From assembly GCA_928724745.1 (NCBI GenBank), contig CAKMXJ010000002.1, forward strand, positions 930,001-994,000: a DNA stretch of 64,000 bases, in the 5' to 3' direction. Position numbers and translations under genes: made by a program. The notes beneath the pieces are model-generated. The model was not told the DNA's origin. It made no database searches and worked only from the letters and a program-made list of their open reading frames with translations. Every line of letters begins with the position of its first letter. Position 1 is the stretch's first letter. Shown one piece after another: positions 20,014 to 31,463 of the stretch. This DNA comes from Anthracocystis setariae. Taxonomy: Eukaryota > Basidiomycota > Ustilaginomycetes > Ustilaginales > Ustilaginaceae.

Positions 20014-21522
20014 ATGTGGCCGGCTTGCGAGCCAACCCGAGATGCGCACGATTGGTATCCCTCCACCTTGTCCGCTTATGAGGGTGGTCGAGACTGCTTG
20101 AATGGGTATAAAGAGCCAGCGGCTGACTTTAACACGTCCAGTCTCGTTCGAAGGGTTTTGGCCACGCTCCAATTGCCCGTGAGCAGCGGCGAGGCTCGTC
20201 CAGAATTGGCGACGCTCAACACTCCACCTTCCTTTTGTGCGCCCACCAAGTGCGATAATGACGGCTTGCCAAGACCACCTACAGTGCCGAGTCAGGCTTT
20301 GAACTCGGTTCAGGGCGGGTATGAATTTGCAAGCATGATCGGCGCAGAGGTGGATACGGGTGCTAGGGGGGCGAACACGCCATACGATACAGGTGTCAGC
20401 GAACGATTCTACGGCAACCCCGATGTAGGCGCGAAGAATGATAGGTCCGGTTTCGCAGAGACTTTCAGGCAGATCAAGGCTACTCAAGAGGGCAATTGTT
20501 ATGGCAGTTCGCTCGGGATGCGGCTGGATCCACTCGCTAATCCAGGGCTTCTAAGCACGAGAGATGCACGCTTCGAGGAAGTTGGCGGCGCGAACAATTA
20601 TTTCGACCTCGCGGCTAGCAGCCAAAGCGAGCTAGGGAGTAGGTCACGATCGGTCCATTCGATGATGCCGTCAACTAGCGACAACGACATCCATACTGGC
20701 GTTCGAACCCCATTTGGGTCGATGATGGTCATCGATGAACCAGGAACCGTTGATCGGTTGTCTCCATTCACGGTCGAATGCGCTTGCTTCGGCGATTTTA
20801 ACCGAAGCATCAGGCTTGAACCATTCGGCTCGGATCCACTGGCTCAGGACTTTGACGCAAAGAAGGAACCCTACGATCACTGGTTTGGGATGGTGGACTT
20901 CGACTTCACGGAAGCCAGTCCTCCCATGACCGGTGTTACGAGCTCCGTTTGCGCCCAGACGTGCTCTCTTCAACCTACACAGCGCTCCTTGGTGGATTCG
21001 GACACGACTTGCGACAATTATCCGCCAAATACCTGCGCTGATCCTCTTCTCCCAACTGGACCATGGCCTCTTACTCAAGATTCGTCCACCTCATTCCAAT
21101 CCTTCGACACTGCCCCGGACAACACTCTTTCACTTGTGCGCCAAGGCAATCATACCATCGCCAAGGACACCTCCGTCCAACCGCAGCACCTACCGATCAG
21201 AACCGAACAATCCCCCACTCCCCCACTCACCCCATCCCCTTCCTCGAGCAACACCTGCACCCCAACCCCCTCCGTGCCACTCTGCTGCACCTACCCAGGC
21301 TGTGGCAAAACCTTCTCCTCCACGCACAACCTCTCCGAACACCGCCAAATCCACACCATCCCGCGAATGCGCACCTTCCACTGCTCCCACCCCAACTGCT
21401 CCCACTCCTACTTCTACAAACGTGACCTCCAACGCCACTGCAGGAAAAAACACCCCTCCACCGATACAGCTGCCCAATCTCGTAAAAATTCTTCCCCATC
21501 CCCATCCCCCACCACCGCCTAA
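20014..21522 (+). CDS. C2H2 zinc-finger protein, putative transcription factor
   Basis: Single-exon 502-residue ORF starting at ATG 20014. The first ~400 residues are low-complexity, acidic/Ser-rich and without a domain I recognise, as in many fungal activators. Two adjacent C2H2 fingers lie near 424-480: the first C-X4-C-X12-H-X3-H (ending HRQIH), the second C-X4-C-X12-H-X4-H (ending CRKKH). The tail is Ser/Pro-rich. Two fingers plus a large disordered region suggest a sequence-specific DNA-binding regulator in the nucleus; no target can be read from the sequence. The last 350 bp are strikingly C-rich on the plus strand. It is convergent with the Ras gene. An upstream exon cannot be excluded. 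Confidence 0.8.
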   Translation: MWPACEPTRDAHDWYPSTLSAYEGGRDCLNGYKEPAADFNTSSLVRRVLATLQLPVSSGEARPELATLNTPPSFCAPTKCDNDGLPRPPTVPSQALNSVQGGYEFASMIGAEVDTGARGANTPYDTGVSERFYGNPDVGAKNDRSGFAETFRQIKATQEGNCYGSSLGMRLDPLANPGLLSTRDARFEEVGGANNYFDLAASSQSELGSRSRSVHSMMPSTSDNDIHTGVRTPFGSMMVIDEPGTVDRLSPFTVECACFGDFNRSIRLEPFGSDPLAQDFDAKKEPYDHWFGMVDFDFTEASPPMTGVTSSVCAQTCSLQPTQRSLVDSDTTCDNYPPNTCADPLLPTGPWPLTQDSSTSFQSFDTAPDNTLSLVRQGNHTIAKDTSVQPQHLPIRTEQSPTPPLTPSPSSSNTCTPTPSVPLCCTYPGCGKTFSSTHNLSEHRQIHTIPRMRTFHCSHPNCSHSYFYKRDLQRHCRKKHPSTDTAAQSRKNSSPSPSPTTA

Positions 21523-22223
21523 CAATCCTTCTCTCCCCTTCTCACATCTGTCATACACGCTCATCACATCTCGAGAAATGTGCCAACCGATTCCTGCCAA
21601 ACGCACATCCAGGCACAAAAAAAGGGGGGCAAAAGTTACAAAGACAGCTCAAATTCATCAACGCAATAGAAAAAGTGTGTCAAGAAATGTATCAACATGT
21701 AGTAGAAGACAAAAGAGAGTGACAGGGACCAATGCAGGTGGCAAAGAGCTGAGCGAATATGACAAAGTGTTCGTGGGCGTGTGATAGAAGCAATGGCAGC
21801 AGATGCGGACGGAAGCGACAGAAGGGTTGCGGGATCAAACATGGCGAGGGATGCAAGAGAGAAAGTTGCGAAACTGCGATACAACCAAGGCAGAAGTGGA
21901 CAGGGGGGAAAAAGCTGAATAAGCTTTGCACGCGCAGCTACAGCACGTGCTCATAGCTTCGCCCATCAACTCCCGAGTCATCGAGCCACCTGGCCCGCTT
22001 AATCTGCTGGTTGCGCGCTGGCCTGCCAAAGGTCGGCGGACGGTGAATCTGCCAACCCAAAGTCCAGTTGCCCGCGCGACAAAGAGGCAAAAGCCCAAAA
22101 TCTCTCTGCTTGCTGCGTACTCGCCAGCCAGAGAAGAAAACTCACTCAGACCGCGGAAAACCACGCAAGCTGAGAAGATGTCGAGGCGATCCCGAGTCGT
22201 TGCGTGCTATCGATCGTCCATCA
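21523..22223. other. Convergent 3' spacer
   Basis: It lies between the C2H2 gene (+) and Ras (-). I see no gene; it presumably holds both 3' UTRs. Confidence 0.6.
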
Positions 22224-22802
22224 TCAGAGTATGTTGCAGCGAGACTTTTTCTTCTCCTTCTTTGGCGGCGTGGTGCCTTCACGTTGCTCGCGGATCATGC
22301 GGACAACGGTATAGTAGGCGCGCTCGACGTTGACGCATGTTTTTGCGCTGGACTCGATAAACTTGCAGCCGAGACGGTGTGCAAGCGCTTGCCCCTCTTC
22401 CTTTGAGACTTCGCGCTCGTTAATCTTGTCGCATTTATTCCCGACGAGCATGATTGGGACAGTATGTGGCTCTTGGTCTTTGACGCGCGAGATCTGACTG
22501 CGGAATCGCTCGACACGCTCGAAGGTTGCTCTCGCCGAGATCGAGTAGACCAGGAGAAAGCCCTCGCCCTCACGAATCCACTGATCTCTTAGCGCAGTGT
22601 ATTCTTCCTGACCGGCAGTATCGAGCACTTCGAGCATGCATGGTTGGTCGTCGATGACAGTTTGCTTGCGATATGAATCCTCGATGGTTGGGTCGTAGGT
22701 TTCGACGAAATGGTTGAGACAGAGCTGAATGGTCAAGGCGGTCTTTCCGACACCTCCGTCTCCCAGAACCACCAACTTGTAGATCATCATCTTGCCACTC
22801 AT
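22224..22802 (-). CDS. ras2: Small GTPase Ras (Ras2 type)
   Basis: Intronless, 192 residues. All G motifs are present: P-loop GDGGVGKT (14-21), effector loop [12 protein letters not shown], switch [20 protein letters not shown], and a SSAK-type G5 motif. The C-terminus has a lysine-rich stretch ([10 protein letters not shown]) and a CaaX box (CNIL), so the protein should be prenylated and membrane-bound. The positions equivalent to mammalian Gly12, Gly13 and Gln61 are unaltered. In U. maydis, Ras2 acts upstream of the MAP kinase cascade for mating, filamentous growth and virulence. The length and the unusual GDGG P-loop agree with my memory of that protein, so the symbol is likely but not verified. 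The leader region upstream is long. Confidence 0.9.
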   Translation of the reverse strand: MSGKMMIYKLVVLGDGGVGKTALTIQLCLNHFVETYDPTIEDSYRKQTVIDDQPCMLEVLDTAGQEEYTALRDQWIREGEGFLLVYSISARATFERVERFRSQISRVKDQEPHTVPIMLVGNKCDKINEREVSKEEGQALAHRLGCKFIESSAKTCVNVERAYYTVVRMIREQREGTTPPKKEKKKSRCNIL

Positions 22803-24857
22803 GATGGGCTAGAAACTCTGCAAAACACCTGAACGTCGTGAGGGAACGAAGCGATGGATGCAGGTTTAAATGGAAGCTTGTTCAAAGGATGAGAGAAGGA
22901 CAACCTTGTGAGCGCCGGTGAAGTACGCTAGATGGGAAAAAGAAGCACGCTGACCTGAAATCCGAGCACTGGTGCTGCGGAGGTGGAGGTCGGTGAACAG
23001 CGATGCTGTTATGCTTGCAAGGGGAGCGGAGGCGGTTGATCCAAGGCCAGACGCAGAATAGCAAGGAGGTTTGCAGACGGAATAAGCTATGCGATGCTGC
23101 AAGTAGAGGCTCTAAACTTGACTGGAAGGAGCAACTGACCTGCCTCGCGAGAAAGGAGGCTCAGATAGTGCAGTCGGGGAGCTCGTACTTCCGTGAAGCT
23201 TGTCCGTAGCCGGAAGAGGCGAAGATCTGCTCTGTTCCTGGTGGTCAAAAGCTGATATTGAAGTGCGCGGAGTTGCTGAACCAAAAAGAGATGGGATTTG
23301 TGAGGGAACGAATGTCGATGATGGGTGAAAAGTGGCGGAAAGCGGATAAAACTCGTGCCTGGATGACCGCAGCAGATGGCGAGGGTATATGGGCACAGAA
23401 TTTGGATGGCGGTCAAGAGTGGGAAGAGCGATTGCACACTGTTGAACGGGATGAGGAAGATGCGTGGTGGCAACGGAAAAGGATGCTGTAGTGATGATGG
23501 CTAGACGGCAAGGTCAAGCCAAAAGCAAAGGGCACAGGCACAGCCAAGAAATGGCGGTGTGGTGGGTCCGGATGGGGCGAGCGTTTGGGTGAATGGCTCG
23601 AGCCGAAACGAGGCGGGCTTGGCTTTACGGTGCTTCCGAATAGACTTGGTGTCCAAGCGACGCGCGCGCAATTGTGCGGGAGCATGGAGGGCCAGCCAAG
23701 CAAGCCGACTCACACTGTGGCTACAGCACCGTACTGTACAGAACAGAACAAGTCGAGCCGCGCGCGGGCCTGCTACCTTTTTTTTTCGCCTGCAACTACA
23801 ATGCTACATAGGTGTATGGTGCGTACAGTACTGCCGCATTCTATGCAGCCAACAGACCTGCACCCGCACTACTGCACTCTACTGTGCTCTCCTGTACTTT
23901 ACTGGGCTCTACTGTACTCTACTGTGATGTGCTCGATTGGGCTGACGGTGGGCAGAATCGGGCAACCCGTCTGGCGGGGCAATTGGAAATTCAACGCAAC
24001 TCGACGTGCAGTACTGTAGACAGCATACACCCATTTCCGTCAGGGGAGCATTGTGTTGTGTGAGAGAGAGAGAGGCGACATGTTGCAATAGCATCGTTGA
24101 CGCATTTTGTAATCATCCAAGGAATTTGGTTCACTCGCATGAATTCATCAATACAAAACACCCTGGGAAAAATTGAGACAAAAAGGGTACACGAGCTCGT
24201 ACGACGTCTTGCATCCGCACAGCCTTTTTCTTTCTCCGACCGAGACCAGAGTTGAGTGAGTAGAGTGGGAGTCGATCGACTGCAATCTGCTTTGGTCACA
24301 TGCCTTTTGTTCACCGTGACGAAGCACTTTCGACACTACAAGTACAGCATTGCAATGCTTCTGGGGCAGGCGGAGGTAACAGTATGGTGATTATCGGGCG
24401 CTTGCTTGTCCAATATCTCGGTAGCGGATCCCTGTGTGATAACGAGAGCGCACCATCTCGAAGATAATGGTAGGTTTGGCACCAGTGTGGTGTAGTGTCA
24501 AAGATGGACCCAGCGACTTACCTGCAGACTTCGGCTACGGGACCCTTCTCATTCTGTTTAGCTCCCTTTCATGAAAACGCTTAATTAGATCCATTCTCCT
24601 AGCCCCGATCGCTAGAAGCGGTCGAAAGACCTTTGACATGGACCTTTGAATTCACAGTTTGTGTGCAAATGTGACGCAGAGCTTCTAGCAACTGTGAATG
24701 GCTACACTTGGCTCATGGTGTCGCAATCGCTCAGCTCAGACCTCTCGCTACAGGCTCGTGTGCTGCTAGAACTGCAGCCGATATTAGCTGACGAAGGGCA
24801 TGCGTTCCAAGTCTGGCAAAATAAACCCTCAGGCTCTAGGCGACGGTGTGCTGTCTT
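22803..24857. other. Ras2-Iwr1 spacer
   Basis: No convincing gene. The first ~700 bp are probably the Ras2 promoter and leader. Around 23720-24020 there is a cluster of CTGTACT/ACTCTACTGT variants including four exact TACTGTA/TACAGTA copies. A strong minus-strand splice donor (GTAAGT; plus 24516-24521) is unexplained. Confidence 0.55.
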
Positions 24858-26662
24858 TCAGAAGCTGCCGTCAGATAACGCTGCAAAGTATGCAAGGCGC
24901 CGAGTGTCAGTGCAAGGCGGCGAAGTCAGTATCCCGAACATCACCCTACCCAAGGCCGGCTACAGTAGGTTTGCGCTTAGCAACACTCACAGTATTGATC
25001 GTGTTCGTCCTCGTCATAGTCGTGTTCGTCGTCATAATCAAAGTCGACTTCATCTGCATCAGGCAGCTCTTGCTCCGGATAGTCGTTTCGGTAGAAGCCT
25101 TCGTCATTGCTGTCTTCGTCTTCTCCTTCGTCATAGCTTTCGAATCCGTCTTCTTCAGCTTGCTCGAGCGCGTCGTCGCTATCCTCGAACCCCTCCAGGT
25201 GCGCAACCACCGCGTTGGGCACAGCAAAGTCGAGACCGGGAAAACACGTCTGCGTCAGAGCAGCTGACTCTGGAGGTACAACCTCGCCACCGAGCACCCT
25301 GGGCAGCGCCATTGAGTCAGGCACGGCTGCGTATGCCGCGCTAGCACCTTTTCCTCGACCGGCTACTTGAGCTGGTTGCAAGCCCGTCTCAGCACTTCCT
25401 TGTGGCCCCGCTTTGGTTGGCATCATGTCGCGGTAGTAGACATCGTATACGTACTCCTCGTCGTCGTCGTCGTCGTCGTCGTCAATGTCGCCTGTTTCGA
25501 TGGTTGGATCGGTATCTGGCTCGATATGACTATGCGCAGCTGCTTGAGATGCACCTTGAGCAATCTGATCCAGGTCTTCTGAGGGTTCGATGTCATTGGA
25601 TCTGAGATAATCGCCTAGCATCTCGGCAAATTTAGCATCTAGATCTGCCATCGCCGCATCCTTCTCCATCGACTTGGTCTGCGGTCTACTTGGTGGTTCC
25701 CGATTCTGCAAGGACTGGCAAGCACCGCTAGACTCGGTCTCGGCATCGATGATGCGGCCGAAGATGGCCTCTGCTTCCTTTTGCTTCTTAGATCGGATCA
25801 CGGGCGGTGCGGCAGGAGGCTGCCATTGACGACTTGATCCAGCGCTACTACGCATCTTTCTGAGACTTGCTGAGCTTCCGGTCCGTCTGAGTCCTTTTCC
25901 ACCGGCCTGATGGTCCTTGGAGACAACCTTGAAGCGGATGCCAACAGATGAACCGCTCCTCGATCGATTGGCTCTGTCTCTATCGATCTGCTCGGATGCG
26001 AGCGCTTTGATCCTTTGGGCTGGCGTTGCTAGCGGTGAAGCATCAGCGGATTGATGGAGCGAAGAAATCGAGTTGCCGAATGAGCGGTGACCACCCGTGG
26101 TCAGCAGGCCCTCATCCTGGTCTTCGTCGTCTGTGGACGAAGCATGGGTCTGTCCAGCTTGCAGCGCCACCTTACTGAGCGAGGGAGAAGACATGCTTTG
26201 CGCAAGTTTGGAAGGGCGCATTGGCTTGGTGCTTGGTCCTGCTGGGCTTCCCCTGCTAAGAGCCGAGATGCGTTGGTGCAGCTTGCGAGCTGCAACAGGA
26301 TCGGAGAAGGACTGAAGCGATACGGTCTCGGCTAAGCGGAAGACACCGCGCTGGTTTGTTTGTGCAGCTGCAGACTGATTCGAAGAGAGCTGCTTGGATG
26401 CGCCATTCTCGTCTTGGTCTGGGCTCGGGATCACCATGGATCTACGTTTGTGTCTTCGTTCGGTTTGGTGAATGATGAGAGCATCGACAGGATCCTGATT
26501 TCTCTTGCGCTTGATACGCAAGATCATCTGGACTCCTTTCCCTTCATTGTCACTTTCAGTGTCCTGAGATGCAAGCGGACTCGACTGACGCGAAGCTGTT
26601 AAGGACCTCGAAGCGGACGACGACGGGGCCGAGGCTGGGGCGGAAGTCTGAGAGGTAGACAT
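24858..26662 (-). CDS. IWR1: Iwr1, RNA polymerase II nuclear import factor
   Basis: The start is the ATG at 26662; the open frame upstream reaches only TTG. Exon 1 is 26662-24991 and my preferred exon 2 is 24880-24858 (23 nt), for 564 residues. The N-terminus carries ILRIKRKRNQDPVDALII, and a little later GVFRLAETVS, both typical of Iwr1. The C-terminal Iwr1 domain is acidic: YVYDVYYRDM, FPGLDF, then an Asp/Glu/Tyr-rich tail (DADEVDFDYDDEHDYDEDEH). The protein binds assembled RNA polymerase II in the cytoplasm and carries it into the nucleus. An Asp run is encoded by a GTC repeat at about 25459-25483. The last splice site is uncertain: without splicing the frame ends four codons later (..CECC), and another acceptor would give a different short tail. 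Confidence 0.85.
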
Positions 26663-27753
26663 GATGTGTATAGCCAAGGTGAGCCTGGCTGGGCAAAATA
26701 TGGTACTTCAATGAGGTTGCAGTCGATCAGGACATTGGCATGGATGGGGCAGATCAAGATGTTGCCTCGCCGACCACTGGGATGGAAGAAGAAAGGGTCG
26801 TGGCTCGGTTGTAGCGTTCGCAGATTGATGAGAAGGACCCTTTCGTCTAGACACTTTTTCAAGATTTGTGACAGCCGTCCGTGCCCGGCCTGCCTTTCTT
26901 CCACTTTTGAGCTTAAAGCTCCACATCACAAGTGTCTTGATTTGAATTTTGACTGTTAGGTTTTGTCGATAAACATTGTACGATGTCTCGAAATTGGGCA
27001 ACCATGCTGCTTTGCTCGCCAGCTGATATGTTTCATCTGACAGCTTCATCGTTGAACAACGTTCTAAAACCTAGCATCCGAGGCCGCCGTCATCTGTGAT
27101 CCAACCCTCTAGTGAACCCACCGTCGGCATCCTTGGTTATGAGGCATGAGGCAACCGACGTCACCAACTTGCATTCTGAGCATGGAAAGTACTGCAGGGA
27201 GAAGCGGAAGAGGGATAATACGCTTGCCAAAGCCTCCTTTCCCAGGTCTGGGTCCGACGCACCTCACCTTTTGGCGCAACTCATCCGCCAGACGAGTGGA
27301 CATCCGGAGGAGGCCGGTCCCCTATATGGTTCGAGCCGAACCTTTCTTCGACGTGCGGTGTTGCGCCAACCAACAGTAAGTGAGCCAAATTTCCAATCGG
27401 GCTGTGTCAGTGCAAAATGCAGCGTACGGTGTGGAGAAAATTTCCAGCGAAGCAGTTGGAGAGACCAACACTCACACTTCCACACCTCACTCGCTTGCGC
27501 TTTAAATTGACGCAGCGCAACTCCCTCCCTCGTCCCTGGTTTCGGCTGTTCCGTCCTCCCTTGCTTATCCCCTTTTCAACCAACTCTTTGATCATCGATA
27601 TCTTGAAGTAGTAACAATCAGTCAGAACTCGACCTCAGTCCTCACGAAAGCATTCTTCATCCACAGCCATCGACACCGTAAGCAACGCCGCCCCCTCGAC
27701 GCTTCCGACTCAGGCGTTCGCTTGACGGCTTCGTCCGTCCCTTCGAATACATA
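26663..27753. other. Divergent Iwr1-rhomboid promoter region
   Basis: No gene seen. The last ~250 bp are CT-rich, as expected for a smut promoter and leader. Confidence 0.55.
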
Positions 27754-29583
27754 ATGAGTCGCTATCACGGTGACGCAGCACAGCATAGCTATCACGACGC
27801 GGCGTGGGACCCATCGCCCTACGGAGGCTCAGACTACGAACATGTACAGAAGCTCGCTCCCCACGGACCGGCGCCGCCATACGATCGCATCTCGACAGGG
27901 GTAGGCGCTACCACAAACGCGTACCGTCTTGCACCTCCCGCGACAGAACTGAGCCCGGACTCGCCTTCCGCATATACAGACCCCTACGAAGCGTTTAGCA
28001 CTGCACCTCCTCCCGACCATGGCCTCAACAAGGCCAGTCGCCAATCCTACCTCCATCACGACCCCTATGCATCCAAAGATCGTGCTCTTGGAGGGCCATC
28101 CGATCTCGACAGAGCTGACACGCTGGCACCAGGTGATAGCATCAGCAGCTACAATGTCCGCATCGGCAGAAATACAGAGACTGATCCCCCAAGCTCAAAC
28201 GCGGAGCATCACCAAGATCGGTACACGGATCACAACACTCCAGTAGCGTACCACTCAGAGTCCGCAGAATACCCCAATCGCTATGACCACGAGAGCCATT
28301 ACTACAATCATGGACCTGATCGTGATTACAATCACGGCCAATTTGGTACGAGCGGGTCAGAGCTACCTTTCAGGGCCCACGCGGGACCCATGGGTTATGC
28401 TGAAGATGAAGAAGATGAGGACAAACAGATGAAACGAGGCTCCGCTGCACTTTGGAGCAACCAGATGGACGGTGAACACATGGCTATGGCCGATGAGGAG
28501 GCCAAGAGCGGCTTGCTTGGCAAGTTCACCAGATCGAGAGGCCGCGGTCTGTCTGGGGAAGACAAGCTGCGGGATCAGATTGAACGACGTCGTCAGGGTG
28601 TTGGACGCCAAAAGTGGCCTTACGTCTCGTGGGTGGTGGCTGTGGCTCTCATTGTGGTCTTTATCATCGAATTGGTCAAAGCTAAAGCCGAAACTGGACA
28701 GGCTATCCAGACCCGACCCAGCATCAATCCGATGATCGGTCCCTCAGCCGAGTTCTTCATCTCCTTTGGAGCTCGCTTTGTGCCATGCATGCGCAAAGTT
28801 CCTGCTCTTCCTACGTCTGAGCAGCTCCCCTGCCTCAAATACTCGACGTCAAGCTCTAACCTCTACACGTCCGACCAACTCTGCCCGATTTCCCAAATCT
28901 GCGGGCTCAGCGACGCCTCGAACCCGAATCAGAGCTATCGCTTCATCACGGCCATCTTCCTCCACGCGGGCTTTGTGCACATCTTTTTCAACCTCGTCGT
29001 CCAGCTCACACTGTGTGCGCAGATCGAGAAGCTGATCGGCTCGATCGCGTACTCGATCGTCTACTTTGCCGGTGGCATCGGAGGCAACCTGTTGGGAGGC
29101 AACTTTGGGTTGATCGGTCAGCCTGCGCTCGGCGCCTCCGGCGCCATCTATACATGCATCAGTGTCGAGCTCGTCGACCTGTGCTACAACTGGAAGTACG
29201 AATACCGCGCCAAGATGAGGCTGGCCATGTCGATTGGATTTGCCATTCTCGGCTTGGCTTTGGGCCTGCTTCCGGGTTTGGACAACTTTTCGCACATCGG
29301 CGGCTTCTGCGTCGGCCTCCTCGGTGGGCTGCTGTTTGCGCCTTCGATCCATGCTACCAAGCAGCATAGGATCGTCACGTGGTTGCTTAGGATCATCGCC
29401 CTTGGCCTTTTGATCGGCTTCTTCGCAGGCCTGGCGAGCAACTTTTACAACTCTCCAGACCCCACAAAGGCGTGCACGTGGTGCAGGTATCTCAGCTGCC
29501 TCCCCGTCTTTAGCTCATGCAAGGGCAACGGTCTCACCACGTCCTCGGTCACCACAACCACTCCTACGGGGGGCACCAACTAG
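27754..29583 (+). CDS. Rhomboid family intramembrane serine protease
   Basis: 609 residues, single exon. The N-terminal ~285 residues are a hydrophilic Tyr/His/Asp/Pro-rich cytosolic region. A first membrane span follows (~290-308, VVAVALIVVFIIEL). A large loop with several Cys precedes the six-helix rhomboid core. Diagnostic features are FLHAGFVHIFFN (L1-TM2 region), the catalytic serine in GASGAI (Ser462) and the catalytic histidine in FSHIGGF (His514). Fungal secretory-pathway rhomboids of this layout (Rbd type) process membrane proteins in the Golgi or at the plasma membrane. The C-terminus is Thr-rich after a Cys-rich loop. The gene ends 158 bp from the convergent GH72 gene. Confidence 0.93.
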   Translation: MSRYHGDAAQHSYHDAAWDPSPYGGSDYEHVQKLAPHGPAPPYDRISTGVGATTNAYRLAPPATELSPDSPSAYTDPYEAFSTAPPPDHGLNKASRQSYLHHDPYASKDRALGGPSDLDRADTLAPGDSISSYNVRIGRNTETDPPSSNAEHHQDRYTDHNTPVAYHSESAEYPNRYDHESHYYNHGPDRDYNHGQFGTSGSELPFRAHAGPMGYAEDEEDEDKQMKRGSAALWSNQMDGEHMAMADEEAKSGLLGKFTRSRGRGLSGEDKLRDQIERRRQGVGRQKWPYVSWVVAVALIVVFIIELVKAKAETGQAIQTRPSINPMIGPSAEFFISFGARFVPCMRKVPALPTSEQLPCLKYSTSSSNLYTSDQLCPISQICGLSDASNPNQSYRFITAIFLHAGFVHIFFNLVVQLTLCAQIEKLIGSIAYSIVYFAGGIGGNLLGGNFGLIGQPALGASGAIYTCISVELVDLCYNWKYEYRAKMRLAMSIGFAILGLALGLLPGLDNFSHIGGFCVGLLGGLLFAPSIHATKQHRIVTWLLRIIALGLLIGFFAGLASNFYNSPDPTKACTWCRYLSCLPVFSSCKGNGLTTSSVTTTTPTGGTN

Positions 29584-29738
29584 CCAGTCTCACCGTTTCG
29601 AAAACAAGGACACAACGTTTTCTCACAGCCATCCCGTGGTTCGAACAGTGTATTCAGCGAGAACCGTCAAATCAAATTGAGCACAAGCAAAAGGAGTGAA
29701 GAAAGTCCGTGACGAGAGAAGGAATGCGAAAAGGGTTT

Positions 29739-31463
29739 TTAGAGGAGAGACCAGGATGCGACGGCCAGGAGGGAGGCCAGGGAGGCGAAAAGCGCACCTT
29801 GAACACCCAAGGCTCTGGCTGCTGCGTTGTCGGCTTTGGGCTGGGACGCGTTGCTGGCGGGCGCCGAGTCGGAAGAAGCCGAGTTGTTGGTGGCTGATAG
29901 CGAGCTGTCGGGCTTGGGGGTAAAGACGCCAACGGGGTTGCTGTTGAGGCAAGTCGTGAAGGCCTCGAGCACTTCCGCCGACGTAGGGGGTGGTGGCGAC
30001 TTGATGGTGGCATTTCCTGCAAAATTGCAGCTCTGGTCGTTGAAACCGGTCAACTCAAAGTACTGCGACATGGCCCACTCCAGCCTCTGCGCGGCACTGC
30101 ACATTGAGTAGTTTCCATACACGCCCGTCTGACCGTTGGCAACGATCGGATCACAGTTACCGCCTTGTTGCGACAGATACGTGCATGCTTGACCCGTGAG
30201 CGCACCGACAAACGCCGGCGTGTTCTTGGCCGCAGGTGTCAGCACACAGTTGAACGCATTCGTCTCGAGACAGTTGCACATTTGCGGGCTCGGTGTCGGT
30301 GGCAGGTTTGTCGATGCCAGGAAGTTGGTTGTACCCCCCTGGCAAGTAGCGTACGTCGGGGCTGCTGCACCCGCTGGTGCCGTGGTAGGTGCCGTAGTAG
30401 TGCCGGCAAACTCCCTCTTGAGGTTGTTCCAATCAGCACGCTTGGTCACCGTGTTGCCCGTCACATTCACCAGACCGTAGTCAAGGCCAGATTGCTGGGG
30501 GAAGTACGAGAAAGCGACGCCACCGCTAAACGTGCTGGTCATGGGAGACGAGTACAGCGCAGCCACCTCCGTCCATGGACGCATGCCGGTACCGACACCG
30601 TCGACGCAGCCGAATTCGGAAAGATAGGTGGGGACGGGCAGTGCGCTGAAATCATTGGTCAACGTGTCGTAGCCCGAGCCAGTGAATGAGCTGTTGCCGC
30701 ACCACGAGTACGAGTTGAGACCGTACAGATCTACGCTCTCGGCTGCACTGCCGCAGGTCATGTAATTGGCCATCATTTCTCTCCATTCGCTGGCACCGGA
30801 GGGACCGTCGGTGGATGAGTACGAGACGAGCACGTTCGATTTTTTGGACTGAAGATAGGCCTTGGTGTCTCGAACCGCCGCCTTGACGAAAGGGGCTGCG
30901 ACGGTGTTGGAAACCTGCGTGACTACCTCGTTGGCGATGTTGAAGGCAAGCAAATTGTCGTACTTGAGAAAGGCGTCGACGGTCCCGGCATAGTGATCTA
31001 GCAGTCCGACATCCCAACTGGGTTCCGCACGGTTGATAGAGTTACCCCCGGGCAAAGCGAGATCGAGGATGACGTAGATGCCAGCATTGCTTAAGGTGGC
31101 CATGCAGGCATCGTGGTTGAGACTGGCATTGACCGAGTAAACGCGGACCGTGTTGATGCCGAGATCTTGAAAGTTGGCAACATCGCGCGTGCATGCGTCC
31201 GGAAGCGCGAGGGTATCGGTGAAGCTGTCTGGCTCTGGGAAGCCACCGTTCTCTTCGTTGGCTTCTGTAGAGGCGGCGATAGGTGCAGGCTCCTGATATG
31301 CAAGCCCCTTGATGTAAAATCGGTTGTTGCCCTGGAAAAGGAATTTGCCGTTGCGCGTGACAGGAGGGATGGCTCGCGAGGGCTGGGCCAGACATGCCAC
31401 AAAGGCGAGCAGGGTGATCAAGGTGGCCAGAGGCCTTAGCTGAAGCGCAGAACGTCGAACCAT
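29739..31463 (-). CDS. GH72 beta-1,3-glucanosyltransferase (Gas/Gel/Phr type), GPI-anchored
   Basis: 574 residues, single exon. A signal peptide (1-31) is followed by the GH72 domain (RNGKFLFQGNNRFYIKGLAY onward). The catalytic acid/base lies in NIANEVV (Glu179) and the nucleophile in YLSEFGCVD (Glu283), 104 residues apart as in Gas1-type enzymes. A Cys-rich X8/CBM43 module follows (~393-490, CNCLETNAF .. NFAGNAT). A Ser/Asn/Ala-rich spacer and a C-terminal hydrophobic tail (ALFASLASLLAVASW) predict GPI anchoring. The enzyme cuts and re-joins beta-1,3-glucan chains, elongating glucan made by the synthase encoded at 37.3-42.7 kb. It is divergent from that gene across a 5.9-kb gene-poor spacer. 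Confidence 0.95.
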   Translation of the reverse strand: MVRRSALQLRPLATLITLLAFVACLAQPSRAIPPVTRNGKFLFQGNNRFYIKGLAYQEPAPIAASTEANEENGGFPEPDSFTDTLALPDACTRDVANFQDLGINTVRVYSVNASLNHDACMATLSNAGIYVILDLALPGGNSINRAEPSWDVGLLDHYAGTVDAFLKYDNLLAFNIANEVVTQVSNTVAAPFVKAAVRDTKAYLQSKKSNVLVSYSSTDGPSGASEWREMMANYMTCGSAAESVDLYGLNSYSWCGNSSFTGSGYDTLTNDFSALPVPTYLSEFGCVDGVGTGMRPWTEVAALYSSPMTSTFSGGVAFSYFPQQSGLDYGLVNVTGNTVTKRADWNNLKREFAGTTTAPTTAPAGAAAPTYATCQGGTTNFLASTNLPPTPSPQMCNCLETNAFNCVLTPAAKNTPAFVGALTGQACTYLSQQGGNCDPIVANGQTGVYGNYSMCSAAQRLEWAMSQYFELTGFNDQSCNFAGNATIKSPPPPTSAEVLEAFTTCLNSNPVGVFTPKPDSSLSATNNSASSDSAPASNASQPKADNAAARALGVQGALFASLASLLAVASWSLL

